DNA of 64,000 nucleotides, from positions 186,001 through 250,000 of the forward strand of contig JACFNC010000001.1 of the NCBI GenBank assembly GCA_019455065.1. Direction: 5' to 3'. This document shows, piece after piece, positions 29,692 through 38,922 of this stretch. The notes under the pieces were generated by a model, which saw only the letters and a list, made by a program, of their open reading frames with translations, did not search any database and had not been told where the DNA came from. How positions within the stretch are numbered: position 1 is the stretch's first letter; every line of letters starts with the position of its first letter. A program made the translations under genes and the position numbers. This DNA comes from Rhodospirillales bacterium. GTDB lineage: Bacteria; Pseudomonadota; Alphaproteobacteria; Rhodospirillales; Magnetospirillaceae.

Positions 29692-30930
29692 ATGCCCATC
29701 GAGATTCTGATGCCGGCGTTGTCGCCGACGATGACCGACGGGGCGCTGGCCCGCTGGCTCAAGAACGAGGGCGAGGCGGTGAGGAGCGGCGACATCCTGG
29801 CCGAGATCGAGACCGACAAGGCGACCATGGAGATGGAGGCGGTCGACGAGGGCGTGCTGGGCAAAATTCTGGTTCCCGGCGGCACGGCCGGGGTGAAGGT
29901 CAACCAGCCGATCGCCTTGTTGCTCGAGGAGGGCGAGGATGCGGCGGCGCTCGACCGGGCGTCGGCCAAGCCTCACCCCCCGCCCCCCTCTCCAGCGGGG
30001 AGAGGGGGAGTGGTGCCGCCTTCAGGCTCCCCTCTCCCACTGGGAGAGGGGCGGGGGGGTGAGGCCAAGCCCGACAGCCGCGTCTTCGCCAGCCCGCTGG
30101 CCCGCCGCCTCGCCGAGGAGGCGGGGCTGGACCTGACCGGCTTGAAGGGCAGCGGCCCCCATGGCCGGATCGTCAAGGCCGACATCGACCGGGCGCGCCA
30201 GGCGCCCGCCAAGCCCGCCATGCCGCCGGTGGCCGAGGCGCGCGCTCCGGCCTACGTCGAGATTCCGCACAGCACCGCTCGCAAGACGATCGCGCGGCGT
30301 ATGAGCGAGGCCAAGCGCGAGGTGCCGCATTTCTACCTGACCATCGACTGTCGGGTCGACGAGCTGATGGCGCTGCGCGGGCAGCTCAACGCGCGTTCGG
30401 AAACCTACAAGCTGTCGGTCAATGACTTCGTGATCCGGGCCGTCGCCCTGGCCTTGCGCAAGGTTCCGGCGGCCAACGCGGCGTGGACGGAGGCGGCTAT
30501 CCGGCAGTTCTCCGAGGTCGACGTGTCGGTGGCGGTGGCGACCCCGAACGGGCTGATCACCCCGGTCATCCGCGGCGCCGACCGCAAGGGCCTGGGGGCG
30601 ATCTCGGCCGAAATGAAGGCGCTTGGCGCCAGGGCCCGGGAAGGCAAGCTGAAACCCGAGGAGTACCAGGGGGGCGGCTTCACCATATCGAATCTGGGAA
30701 TGTACGGCATTCGGGAGTTCGCCGCCATCATCAACCCGCCGCAGGCCTGCATCCTGGCGGTGGGCGCTGCCGAGCAGCGGCCGGTGGTGACGGACGGGGC
30801 GCTGGCCGTCGCCACCATGATGAGCTGCACCCTTTCGGTTGACCATCGCGCGGTCGACGGCGCCGTGGGCGCGGAATTCCTCGCCGCCTTCAAGAAACTG
30901 GTCGAAGACCCGCTGACGATGCTGTTATGA
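29692..30930 (+). CDS. Dihydrolipoamide acyltransferase E2, second copy
   Basis: 412 residues, co-linear with PdhC and nearly identical over most of its length: lipoyl domain with K43, inserted Pro/Gly linker (about 93-126), peripheral-subunit-binding domain, catalytic core with SVDHRAVDGAVGAEFL. The identity extends a few bases upstream (GTTGACGCCATGCCCATCG in both). It lies directly before lpd, exactly where pdhC would stand in the ancestral order. It probably serves the fused E1, but similarity to PdhC is so high that the cores may mix. Together with pdhC it forms ~1.25-kb direct repeats around the catabolic block. Confidence 0.93.
   Translation: MPIEILMPALSPTMTDGALARWLKNEGEAVRSGDILAEIETDKATMEMEAVDEGVLGKILVPGGTAGVKVNQPIALLLEEGEDAAALDRASAKPHPPPPSPAGRGGVVPPSGSPLPLGEGRGGEAKPDSRVFASPLARRLAEEAGLDLTGLKGSGPHGRIVKADIDRARQAPAKPAMPPVAEARAPAYVEIPHSTARKTIARRMSEAKREVPHFYLTIDCRVDELMALRGQLNARSETYKLSVNDFVIRAVALALRKVPAANAAWTEAAIRQFSEVDVSVAVATPNGLITPVIRGADRKGLGAISAEMKALGARAREGKLKPEEYQGGGFTISNLGMYGIREFAAIINPPQACILAVGAAEQRPVVTDGALAVATMMSCTLSVDHRAVDGAVGAEFLAAFKKLVEDPLTMLL
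29964..30071. repeat. In-frame GC-rich palindromic element in the second E2 gene, same 9-bp direct repeats
   Basis: The 90-bp element (29973-30062) begins TCACCCCCC and ends GGGGGGGTGA, with internal CCTCTCC/GGAGAGG arms. GGCCAAGCC flanks it on both sides (29964-29972, 30063-30071), as in pdhC. Element plus one repeat equals 33 codons, so the frame is kept. Its interior differs from the pdhC copy by substitutions and length while the surrounding gene is almost identical: the element evolves faster than the host gene, or was exchanged. Confidence 0.8.
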
Positions 30931-30968
30931 AGGCACGGTGCGTTCGTTGACGGTACTGGAGGGGAGCG

Positions 30969-32369
30969 GTGGCTGACACTTCGTTCGACTTGGTCGTCGT
31001 CGGCGGCGGTCCGGGGGGATATGTGGCGGCGATCCGGGCCGCCCAACTCGGCATGAAGACTGCCGTGGTCGAGCGCGAGCATTTGGGCGGCATCTGCCTC
31101 AACTGGGGCTGCATACCGACCAAGGCGCTGTTGCGCAGCGCCGACGTCTTCCGCGAAATTAAGCACGCCGAGAGTTACGGCCTTACCGTAAAGGAGGCCT
31201 CGTTCGACCTCGACAAGGTCGTCAAGCGGTCGCGGGACGTCGCCGGGCGGCTGCAGGCGGGCGTCAAGCATCTCCTGAAGAAGAACAAGGTCACCGTCTT
31301 CGAGGGCCACGGCCGGCTCAACGGCGCGGGGCGGATACGGGTAACGCCGAACGGGGCCGCCGGAGCCGATCTGTCCGCCGGCCACGTCATCCTTGCCACC
31401 GGGGCGCGGGCGCGGACGCTTCCAGGACTGGAGCCCGACGGCGAGGTGGTATGGACCTACAAGGAGGCGATGGTCCCCAAGGCCATGCCGAAGTCGCTGC
31501 TGGTGATTGGATCGGGCGCCATCGGCATCGAGTTCGCGAGCTTCTTCCACGCCCTGGGGGCCGAGGTGACGGTGGTCGAGGTCCTGGATCGAGTGCTTCC
31601 GGTCGAGGATGAGGAAATCTCCGCAATGGCCCGGAAATCCTTCGAAAAACAAGGGATGAAGATTATTACCGGAGCTACGGTCGAGTCTCTTCGGAAATCC
31701 GACGGACAGGCCGTGGCGACGATTGCGGCGGCGGGCAAGCGCACGGAACAGACCTTCGATCGCGTCATCCTCGCGGTCGGAATCGTCGGGAACGTCGAGA
31801 ACATCGGGCTGGAAGGCACGAAGGTCAGGGTCGAGAAAACCCATGTCATCGTCAACGAGTGGCTGGAGACCGACGAGCGTGGCGTCTATGCCATTGGCGA
31901 TCTGGTGGGGCCGCCCTGGCTGGCGCACAAGGCCAGCCACGAAGGCGTGATCTGCGTGGAGAAGATCGCCGGCGTCAACGACGTGCATCCCCTCGATATC
32001 CGCCGCATCCCCGGTTGCACCTACTGCCATCCCCAGGTGGCAAGCATCGGGCTTACCGAGCAAAAGGCCAAGGAGCGCGGCTACGAGGTCAAGGTCGGCC
32101 GCTTCCCGTTCGTGGGGAACGGCAAGGCCATCGCGCTCGGGGAGACCGAGGGTCTCGTCAAGACGTTGTTCGACGCCAAGACCGGCGAACTGCTCGGCGC
32201 CCACATGATCGGCGCCGAGGTGACGGAACTCATCCAGGGATTCGGTGTCGCGAAGACGCTGGAAACCACGGAGGCCGAGTTGATGCAGGCGATCTTCCCG
32301 CATCCGACGCTGTCCGAGATGATGCACGAGTCCGTGCTTGACGCGTTTGGACGGGCGATCCATTTCTAG
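30969..32369 (+). CDS. lpdA: Dihydrolipoamide dehydrogenase (E3)
   Basis: 466 residues, GTG start at 30969 behind GGAGGGGAGC. FAD motif [20 protein letters not shown], redox-active disulfide in [16 protein letters not shown]-binding [17 protein letters not shown], second FAD motif [17 protein letters not shown] and catalytic His-Glu at HPTLSE near the C-terminus. It reoxidises lipoamide of pyruvate and related dehydrogenase complexes. Being the only E3 in the window, it probably serves both PdhABC and the block's E1/E2. It stands 38 bases after the second E2 and 35 before lipA. Confidence 0.97.
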   Translation: MADTSFDLVVVGGGPGGYVAAIRAAQLGMKTAVVEREHLGGICLNWGCIPTKALLRSADVFREIKHAESYGLTVKEASFDLDKVVKRSRDVAGRLQAGVKHLLKKNKVTVFEGHGRLNGAGRIRVTPNGAAGADLSAGHVILATGARARTLPGLEPDGEVVWTYKEAMVPKAMPKSLLVIGSGAIGIEFASFFHALGAEVTVVEVLDRVLPVEDEEISAMARKSFEKQGMKIITGATVESLRKSDGQAVATIAAAGKRTEQTFDRVILAVGIVGNVENIGLEGTKVRVEKTHVIVNEWLETDERGVYAIGDLVGPPWLAHKASHEGVICVEKIAGVNDVHPLDIRRIPGCTYCHPQVASIGLTEQKAKERGYEVKVGRFPFVGNGKAIALGETEGLVKTLFDAKTGELLGAHMIGAEVTELIQGFGVAKTLETTEAELMQAIFPHPTLSEMMHESVLDAFGRAIHF

Positions 32370-32404
32370 CGGGGTACCCAACGTACCCGGACGATCACGG
32401 TTCA

Positions 32405-33322
32405 ATGAGCAAAATCCATAACCTTGCGCCTGAGGGCCAGCCGCTGCGCAAGCCGGCCTGGATCCGGGTGAAGGCTCCGACCTCGCGTGAATTCGGCGAG
32501 ACCCGCGAGGTGATGCGCCGACACTCCCTGCACACCGTATGCGAGGAGGCCGCTTGTCCGAACATCGGGGAATGCTGGTCGCGTAAGCACGCGACGGTGA
32601 TGATTCTGGGCGAAATCTGCACCCGCGCCTGCGCATTCTGCAACGTCAAGACCGGGCGACCGGGGGCGGTCGATCCAGCGGAGCCGGAACACCTGGCCGA
32701 GGCCGCCAGGAGCATGGGCTTTCGGCATGTGGTTATCACGTCGGTCGATCGCGACGATTTGCCGGACGGTGGCGCCGGGCAGTTCGTGCGCTGCATCGAG
32801 CGGATACGCGAATCGTCACCCGGCACGACAGTCGAGGTGCTGACGCCGGATTTCTGGCGCAAGCCGGGCGCAATGGAGTCCGTGGTGCGGGCGCGTCCCG
32901 ACGTCTACAATCATAATCTGGAGACGGTGCCGCGGCTCTATCCCTCGATTCGCCCTGGGGCGCGCTACTTCAACTCGCTGCGCCTTTTGTCCGACGTCAA
33001 GCGACTCGATCCCGCCATGTTCACCAAGTCGGGCATCATGGTGGGCCTGGGGGAGGAGCGGGCCGAAGTGCTGCAGGTGATGGACGATCTGCGCGCCGCC
33101 GAGGTTGATTTTCTGACGATAGGCCAATATTTGCAGCCCACGCCGCGACACGCGCCGGTGCGGCATTTCGTGACCCCCGAGGAATTCGAAGACTATCGCC
33201 GCCTCGCCAAGGCGAAAGGTTTTCTCATGGTCGCCGCGTCCCCGCTCACCCGTTCGTCCTATCATGCCGACAAGGATTTCGAGGAACTCCGCGCGGCCCG
33301 TGAACGCAGTCGGGGCGGTTAG
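32405..33322 (+). CDS. lipA: Lipoyl synthase
   Basis: Radical-SAM enzyme that inserts two sulfurs into octanoyl groups on lipoyl domains, including those of PdhB and both E2 proteins here. 305 residues. The auxiliary cluster cysteines are C46, C51 and C57 ([13 protein letters not shown]); the radical-SAM CxxxCxxC is C72, C76, C79 (CTRACAFC); the C-terminal serine ligand lies in [10 protein letters not shown]. Located right after lpd, the usual alphaproteobacterial setting. Confidence 0.98.
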   Translation: MSKIHNLAPEGQPLRKPAWIRVKAPTSREFGETREVMRRHSLHTVCEEAACPNIGECWSRKHATVMILGEICTRACAFCNVKTGRPGAVDPAEPEHLAEAARSMGFRHVVITSVDRDDLPDGGAGQFVRCIERIRESSPGTTVEVLTPDFWRKPGAMESVVRARPDVYNHNLETVPRLYPSIRPGARYFNSLRLLSDVKRLDPAMFTKSGIMVGLGEERAEVLQVMDDLRAAEVDFLTIGQYLQPTPRHAPVRHFVTPEEFEDYRRLAKAKGFLMVAASPLTRSSYHADKDFEELRAARERSRGG

Positions 33323-33324
33323 GC

Positions 33325-33810
33325 ATGCCCACCCATGCCGAGAAGCGGGCGCTGCCCTTCACGCCGGAGCAGCTCTTCGACCTCGTGGCCGACGTCGAAC
33401 GCTACCCCGAATTCTTGCCGTGGTGCGTGGCCGCGCGGATCCGGCGTCGCGAGGGCAATGTGTTCCATGCCGATCTCGTGATCGGCTTCAAGATGTTTCG
33501 CGAGCGGTTTACCTCGCGGGTCAGCCTCGACCGGCCGCGGCGGGTCGACGTCACCTACACCGAGGGCCCGTTCAAGTATCTCAACAACCACTGGATCTTC
33601 GAGCCGACGCCCGACGGCGGCACGCTGATCGATTTCTACGTGGATTTCGAATTTCACTCGAAGATCCTGCAGAAGGTCATCGGGACGCTGTTCAACGAGG
33701 CGGTGCGGTTGATGGTATCGGCCTTCGAACGCAGAGCGCGGCAGCTGTATGGCGAACACGCGTTGGATTCGGTGGCCATGCCACAGGCCGGGCGCGACCC
33801 AAGGGGGTGA
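33325..33810 (+). CDS. RatA/Coq10-like START-domain protein
   Basis: 161 residues. Polyketide_cyc/START-type fold with the family pattern PEQLFDLVADVERYPEFLPWC, the central VTYTEGPFKYLNNHWIFEP and the C-terminal helix MVSAFERRARQLYG. Relatives include mitochondrial Coq10 (ubiquinone-binding) and E. coli RatA. It starts 2 bases after the lipA stop. In this chromosomal setting (lpd-lipA-this gene) a ubiquinone-related housekeeping role is likelier than toxin activity. Confidence 0.88.
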   Translation: MPTHAEKRALPFTPEQLFDLVADVERYPEFLPWCVAARIRRREGNVFHADLVIGFKMFRERFTSRVSLDRPRRVDVTYTEGPFKYLNNHWIFEPTPDGGTLIDFYVDFEFHSKILQKVIGTLFNEAVRLMVSAFERRARQLYGEHALDSVAMPQAGRDPRG

Positions 33811-33813
33811 CGC

Positions 33814-34257
33814 ATGGCGGGTGAATGCGCGAGCTGGCGCCGCTGCGTCGTCGGGCATTCCTTGGCGTTGCTGGGCGTCGCCGTACTCGTAGCCTATCTC
33901 AATTGGCCTTCGCACCTCGATGCGGAGGCCAACCTCGCCGGGATGTTCGGTGCCGGGGTGCCGGTGAGCGAGGCACAGGCCTTCGTCGATCCTGTCGGGG
34001 GTCGAACCATCTATTATCGTTTCCGCGCACCCGAAGATGAGGTGCGGGCCTTCGTCGGACGATTGGCCGTCGCGAAGACGGCGGTGGCATCGTCGGATCC
34101 GGGCGAGTTCTGGGCGGCCGATCCCCCGTCCTGGTGGCGGCCCGAGGAGGTCGCGGGCGGCATCTTCTTTGCGGGCTCGGACGCCCAGGGCAGACGCTAC
34201 CGCGTCGCCGTCGATCGCGGCTCCGGCCTCACTTACCTTGTCCAGGTGAGGCCCTGA
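33814..34257 (+). CDS. Hypothetical membrane-anchored protein
   Basis: 147 residues, start 3 bases after the preceding stop. One hydrophobic segment (about 12-31, HSLALLGVAVLVAYLNW) acts as a signal anchor. The outside part has a regular alpha/beta pattern (GGRTIYYRFRAPEDEVRAFV; RYRVAVDRGSGLTYLVQV) but matches no family I can name. Probably co-transcribed with lipA. Base composition is like its neighbours, so it looks like an ordinary lineage-specific gene. Confidence 0.7.
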   Translation: MAGECASWRRCVVGHSLALLGVAVLVAYLNWPSHLDAEANLAGMFGAGVPVSEAQAFVDPVGGRTIYYRFRAPEDEVRAFVGRLAVAKTAVASSDPGEFWAADPPSWWRPEEVAGGIFFAGSDAQGRRYRVAVDRGSGLTYLVQVRP

Positions 34258-34258
34258 C

Positions 34259-34753
34259 TTAGCCGGCGCGCCGGGTAAGCAGGGCCAGCGCCGCCAGGAC
34301 GGTGGCATGGCGGACGTCATCGCGGTCGCCCGGAAACACGTGCCGCTCGTGCCACGTCGCCTCTCCCCGGCGCGCGGCGGCGATGTGGACCAATCCGACC
34401 GGCTTTTCTTCGGTAGCGCCCCCAGGACCGGCAATCCCCGTGACGGCAACCGCGATGTCGGCATGGGAGCGGGCGATGGCCCCTTCGGCCATGGCGCGCG
34501 CGACGGCCTCGCTGACCGCGCCGTGGCGTTGCAGAAGGTCGCCGGAAACCCCGAGCAACTCCTGCTTTGATTCGTTGGAATAGGTCACGAAGCCCCGCTC
34601 CATCGCGGTGGATGAGCCGGGGATCGCCGTGATGCAGGCGGCGATCAATCCACCGGTGCAGGATTCGGCGGTAACCAGACGCAGGCCGTGGCGCCCGCAG
34701 GCAGTCAGCAGGGCCTCCGACCCCGACACCAGATCCCGTGGCAACGTTGTCAT
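34259..34753 (-). CDS. pncC: CinA-family nicotinamide-nucleotide amidohydrolase
   Basis: 164 residues, the single CinA C-terminal domain: [17 protein letters not shown] with the catalytic serine and lysine region, [31 protein letters not shown]. It deamidates NMN to nicotinate mononucleotide, recycling NAD by-products. I start at the ATG at 34753, whose ATGA overlaps the pgpA stop (translational coupling); a longer open frame upstream overlaps pgpA and is not used. Confidence 0.93.
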   Translation of the reverse strand: MTTLPRDLVSGSEALLTACGRHGLRLVTAESCTGGLIAACITAIPGSSTAMERGFVTYSNESKQELLGVSGDLLQRHGAVSEAVARAMAEGAIARSHADIAVAVTGIAGPGGATEEKPVGLVHIAAARRGEATWHERHVFPGDRDDVRHATVLAALALLTRRAG

Positions 34754-35256
34754 GCGCGGCCGATCCACCAGCCCACCGCGGCCATCGCGGCGAGGGCGTA
34801 GGGGGCCGCCAGGATGTCGTCCAGCATCACGCCGAGTCCTCCCTTGACGTAACGGTCGGCCCAGCGGGCCGGCCATGGCTTCGCGATGTCGGCGACGCGG
34901 AACAGGATGAAGGCGAGGAGGTAAAGAAGGATGTCATGAGGCACCACCAGAAGGACCAGCCATTGGCCGACCACCTCGTCGACCACGATCGCCCCCGGGT
35001 CGTCGAGTTGAAGGGCGTCGACGTACGCGGCCGACGCCCACCACCCGAGCAGGAATAACAGCGCCGCGGCCGCCGCAAGGGCGGTCCATCCGCCGGCCAG
35101 TACGATGATCCAGGCGACAGGAAGAGCGGCGAGCGAGCCCCACGTCCCCGGAACGCGAGGCAACAACCCGGCCCCGAACCAGGTGGCGATCAGGAAAGCT
35201 GGATGCCAGGGCGTCAGGTGGCGAATGGGGCGCTCGTCGTCGCCGCGCAATGTCAT
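34750..35256 (-). CDS. pgpA: Phosphatidylglycerophosphatase A
   Basis: 168 residues from the ATG at 35256; in-frame ATGs at 35301 and 35337 would add 15 or 27 residues, but the shorter form has the normal family length. Membrane protein with [16 protein letters not shown], the acidic [10 protein letters not shown] active-site motif, [14 protein letters not shown] and [13 protein letters not shown]. It dephosphorylates phosphatidylglycerophosphate to phosphatidylglycerol in the inner membrane. The stop overlaps the pncC start (ATGA). Confidence 0.93.
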   Translation of the reverse strand: MTLRGDDERPIRHLTPWHPAFLIATWFGAGLLPRVPGTWGSLAALPVAWIIVLAGGWTALAAAAALLFLLGWWASAAYVDALQLDDPGAIVVDEVVGQWLVLLVVPHDILLYLLAFILFRVADIAKPWPARWADRYVKGGLGVMLDDILAAPYALAAMAAVGWWIGRA

Positions 35257-35423
35257 GTCGGAAGCCGCTCCACGAAGGCGCCCGGGAAGGCGGAGTGCCA
35301 TGATCGGGTTGACCCCGTGAGAAGGCAATACCTTCATCGCATGCCCCTCGGATCGCCTCGTCCTGGTAATCGCATACTCTTTCGTTTCACCCATGTACGA
35401 AAAAAGGGAGGAATGATGGCGTA

Positions 35424-36122
35424 ATGCGACCGGCGAGCGCGCGGCATCAGCGGCGATCACGCGGGCGGGTGCGCAGCCTTATCGCGGTTCTCGCGGTGGC
35501 GGTGCTGTGCGGCGCAGGCGCGAAACACGGGTGGGCGGAGGACTCGGACGCCGCAACCACCGGACGGGACATCATCATACCGTTCCCGGCGCAAGGCGGT
35601 CCTTTCGTGGCGTTCGACGGCGGGCTTCAGCGGGACGAGGAGTGGTTTCCCGTCATGTTTCCGGCCGACGTGGTGCGCCGGTTGCTGCGCGCGCTGCCAA
35701 TGGGCGCACCGCTCGACGGCTTCGAGATCAGCAGCATGTTCGGGGGGCGTCTGGATCCGGTTTCGCGAAAGCCCGCCATTCATGCCGGCATCGACCTGAA
35801 GGCTCGACGCGGCACGCCGGTCAGGGTGCGGTCGAAGGGAGTCGTCGTATTCGCCGGATGGCAAGGCGGGTATGGCCGCCTGGTGGAAATCGACCACGGC
35901 ATGGGCGTTCGCTCGCTTTACGGACACTTGGCGAAAATCACCGTGCGGAAGGGGCAGACGGTGAAGGAATCGCAGGTCGTCGGCCGGGTCGGCAGCAGCG
36001 GCCGCAGCACCGGCCCCCATCTTCATTACGAAATCAGGATCAACGGTATCCCGCGCAATCCTCTTGCCCTTCTCAGCTTGGAGGCATCGTCCCCTATCGC
36101 CGCCTCAGCCGACGCCAATTAG
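35424..36122 (+). CDS. M23-family (LytM-type) peptidase, secreted
   Basis: 232 residues. Arg-rich N-terminus and hydrophobic stretch (19-34) form a signal peptide or anchor. The LytM domain spans about 98-216 and has the full zinc set: H120 and D124 in HAGID, H168 in YGHL, H201 in GPHLHYE. It is probably an active murein endopeptidase. It diverges from pgpA, and its last 18 bases overlap the end of the convergent HAD gene. Confidence 0.9.
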   Translation: MRPASARHQRRSRGRVRSLIAVLAVAVLCGAGAKHGWAEDSDAATTGRDIIIPFPAQGGPFVAFDGGLQRDEEWFPVMFPADVVRRLLRALPMGAPLDGFEISSMFGGRLDPVSRKPAIHAGIDLKARRGTPVRVRSKGVVVFAGWQGGYGRLVEIDHGMGVRSLYGHLAKITVRKGQTVKESQVVGRVGSSGRSTGPHLHYEIRINGIPRNPLALLSLEASSPIAASADAN

Positions 36123-36794
36123 GCCCGGCAGCTCCCGCAGGCTACGAACCTCGACCTGCGGCATCGCGGGCAACCGGTCTGGTCGCGCGCCGAGGCGGTT
36201 GATCCATACCACGTGAAGTCCGAAGGCCGCCGCGCCGGCGGCGTCCCAGCAGTTGGCGGTCTGGAACGAGATCGCGGTAGGGGGCTGGTCCCATTGCTCG
36301 ACGGCCAGCCTGTAGACCGAGGGGTGAGGTTTGAAGATGCCCACCCTCTCGACCGAGATCACGGCGTCCATCAGCAGATCGAGGCCGGAATGCTTGGTCG
36401 CCGCCGTCAGCATTGGAGGAGAGCCGTTCGACAGGATCGCAGTGCGCATTCCGGCGGTCCGCAACCGGGTCAGCGTCTCGATGACGTCGGGATAGAGCCT
36501 GGGGGTGAAAAAGCCGTCCATCAGCCGTGACCGAAGCAACGGATCGTCCAGGCCCATTGCCGCCATCGCGAAATCCAGGCTGTCGCCGGTGACGTGCCAG
36601 AAGTCGGCGTGCCGTCCCATCAGGCTTCGCAACCAGGTGTATTCGAGTTGCTTTCGCCGCCACAGCTCCATCAGGTCGTCGGCACGATCGCCCAAGGCGT
36701 CGCGTGCGTGGTCGGCGATGGCGGCGATGTCGAACAGGGTGCCGTAGGCATCGAACACGCAGGTCGTAATCGTCGGCGGAACAGCCTGCTGCAC
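36105..36794 (-). CDS. Haloacid dehalogenase type II (HAD superfamily)
   Basis: 229 residues. Nucleophile D15 in CVFDAYGTLFD, cap domain about 20-90, motif II Ser in ILSNGSPPM, motif III Lys in VGIFKPHPSVY, motif IV region SFQTANCWDAAGAAAFG. The S-x-N-x-W-D pattern is characteristic of L-2-haloacid dehalogenases, which hydrolyse 2-haloacids to 2-hydroxyacids; relatives with other phosphatase-like roles exist. Starts 12 bases after the transglycosylase stop. Confidence 0.88.
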   Translation of the reverse strand: MQQAVPPTITTCVFDAYGTLFDIAAIADHARDALGDRADDLMELWRRKQLEYTWLRSLMGRHADFWHVTGDSLDFAMAAMGLDDPLLRSRLMDGFFTPRLYPDVIETLTRLRTAGMRTAILSNGSPPMLTAATKHSGLDLLMDAVISVERVGIFKPHPSVYRLAVEQWDQPPTAISFQTANCWDAAGAAAFGLHVVWINRLGARPDRLPAMPQVEVRSLRELPGLIGVG

Positions 36795-36806
36795 GTTAGG
36801 CCTCCC

Positions 36807-38738
36807 TCACCGCATGAGGTCGTCGTTCAGCGAGGTGGGCATCGGTGAATCTTGTAGCCTGCGGTACACCTGAAGCCCCTCGAGCACCCTCTGTACGTAG
36901 TTCCTGGTTTCCGGATAGGGAATACTCTCAATCCAATCGACGGGATCCCGCTGACCGCGGCGCGGGTCTCCGTAATCCTTCAGCCAGGCGCGCACCCGCG
37001 CCGGCCCGGCGTTGTAGGCCGCGAGCCCGAGGACGTAGGAACCCTCGAACTCGTCGATCAACCGCGTCAGGTAGGCGCTGCCGATGGCCACGTTATAGGC
37101 CGGATCCTCGCGCAGGCGATCCTTCGAGAACGAAACCTTGAGGGCTTTGGCCACCCGCGACGCGGTCGAGGGGAGGATCTGCATGAGCCCCTGCGCCCCC
37201 GCGGAACTCACGGCGACGGGGCGGAACCCGCTCTCCTGGCGAATGAGGGCGTGGATGAGCTCGTTCTCCGCGCCGCTGATCGGGACATCCGAAAGCCGCG
37301 GATAGCCCGATCCCAGCATGGGAGTCCCGTTCACGTCCGAGCGACGGGCGAGGTGGACCGCGAGGTCCCGCCGTTGCGTCTCGTTCGCCAGGGCCGCGAC
37401 GAGGGCCCTTTGTCCAGGCGATCCGGCCAAGGCGTTGAGACGCAAAACGAAGGGGGTGATCTGCTCGCCCAGTTCCAGTTCGCCCAGGCGTTCGACCACG
37501 CGCACGAGTTCGTCGTTCCGGAACTCCGCGATCTCTTCCGGTTCCGGCGCGGGATCGGGCGGGAGCGGCGGTTGCCGCCCAAGGCGTTCGGCCGCAAGTT
37601 GACCGTAGAAGGTCGTGACGTGTTCGGCCGCCAAACCATACCAATGCTCGGCCGCGTCCTTGTCCTTCTGTGCTTCGGCGGCCCGAGCGGCCCAATAGGC
37701 GCCGCGCGAGCGGCTGATCGGTGTGCTGACGCTGGCGTACAGGCGCTCGAAATGCCCCAGAGCCGTCTTGGGGTCGCTCACGAACCGCAGGGCGATCCAG
37801 CCTGCAAGCCATTCCCCTTCGGCCAGGGTGACCGATTCTGTCTGCCCGTGATCCCGTGCGAGCCGATAGGCGGTCTTCGTCTCGCCCGCCTTCAGAAGCC
37901 GACGCACGACGATCGAGCGTTCGGTCCACCATGCCGCCGGACGAACCTCGTTTGCGGCCGGATGTCCGAGGAGTTCGACGGCGAGGTTGTCCAGATCCTT
38001 CATTCGCCGCCAGCGGAGGCGCGCGTAGATCAGCCCGGCGTCGTCGCGCAGAGCGGCCGGCACGGCGGCCAAGGCCCCTGTGACGCCTCCCTGCATGGCG
38101 AGCAGGCTGATGCGGGCCCGCGCGAGGGTGGAGTGCCCCTTGTCGACGCGCAGCAGCATCCGCCGTGCCGCCGTCAGATCCATGTTCCACAGCAGGCGGT
38201 CGAGGCGGGCGCGGTTGTCGGCGGCGGTCAGTAGTTTGCCGTGGCGCGCCCAGAACTGCCGTTCCTGCAGCACGCCGAAATCGCTGGCCACCCACGCTTG
38301 GCGCAGCACCTCGCGCCCCGCCGCCTCCTGCCCGGCCCGCATCAGCGCCTCGCCAAAGGCGATACGGCCGTTCGCGGTGATCGGCGGATATTCCGAGAAC
38401 CAGCGCAAGATGACCTGGTTGGGGGTCTGCGCGGTGATGGCTTCTTCGGCCGCCCGTTGCAGGTTGGTCAGGCCGGGCCAGCGCGGGTTGTCTCGAATGA
38501 ACTGGGCGATCTCGTCGAAACTCGCCTCGCCGTTCGAGCCGAGACGCATCCAAAGCAGCACCTTGGCGAGCAGCGGATCGCCCTCGTGGGGCACCAGGCG
38601 GGATGCTTCGACATGACGGCCCGCCGCGGCGGCGGCGACCGCGGCCCGGTAGTCGCCTACCGCCTTGTCCGCGGCGGCGGCGTCGAGGCTCGAAAGTCCA
38701 AGGAACAATGTCAGCGTTGCCGAAGCGACGAATCTCAA
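36807..38738 (-). CDS. Soluble lytic murein transglycosylase (Slt70-like)
   Basis: I choose the TTG at 38738, preceded by GGGGGG, because it places a perfect signal peptide at the N-terminus ([22 protein letters not shown]); an ATG at 38795 gives 19 extra unlikely residues. The 643-residue protein has a long alpha-helical superhelix (about 30-440) and a C-terminal SLT domain with catalytic Glu in [28 protein letters not shown] and [12 protein letters not shown]. It cleaves peptidoglycan to anhydromuropeptides in the periplasm. Confidence 0.92.
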   Translation of the reverse strand: MRFVASATLTLFLGLSSLDAAAADKAVGDYRAAVAAAAAGRHVEASRLVPHEGDPLLAKVLLWMRLGSNGEASFDEIAQFIRDNPRWPGLTNLQRAAEEAITAQTPNQVILRWFSEYPPITANGRIAFGEALMRAGQEAAGREVLRQAWVASDFGVLQERQFWARHGKLLTAADNRARLDRLLWNMDLTAARRMLLRVDKGHSTLARARISLLAMQGGVTGALAAVPAALRDDAGLIYARLRWRRMKDLDNLAVELLGHPAANEVRPAAWWTERSIVVRRLLKAGETKTAYRLARDHGQTESVTLAEGEWLAGWIALRFVSDPKTALGHFERLYASVSTPISRSRGAYWAARAAEAQKDKDAAEHWYGLAAEHVTTFYGQLAAERLGRQPPLPPDPAPEPEEIAEFRNDELVRVVERLGELELGEQITPFVLRLNALAGSPGQRALVAALANETQRRDLAVHLARRSDVNGTPMLGSGYPRLSDVPISGAENELIHALIRQESGFRPVAVSSAGAQGLMQILPSTASRVAKALKVSFSKDRLREDPAYNVAIGSAYLTRLIDEFEGSYVLGLAAYNAGPARVRAWLKDYGDPRRGQRDPVDWIESIPYPETRNYVQRVLEGLQVYRRLQDSPMPTSLNDDLMR

Positions 38739-38922
38739 AGCGATCCCCCCATTTTCCGGCGCAGCCGGACGTCTGACACGCCCACCCGCAGGCATTCTAC
38801 GTCGCCGGTCGGCCGGGGGGCAAGGACCGGGGCCGAGGGGCAGACCGCCACGGCGGCGTTCTTGCCGGCTGGGCGCAGTGCGGCTATGTTCCGTTCCTTC
38901 AATGGACTCAAGGGAGCCCCCT

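Noticed and set aside
32372-32388. Short inverted repeat GGGTAC-N5-GTACCC between lpd and lipA as a terminator.
   Set aside because: The stem is only 6 bp with no T-run, and lipA follows within 20 bases; too weak to call.
33325-33810. RatA-like gene considered as a toxin of a toxin-antitoxin pair.
   Set aside because: No antitoxin partner (RatB-like) is adjacent, and the lpd-lipA context is the conserved housekeeping setting of Coq10-like proteins.
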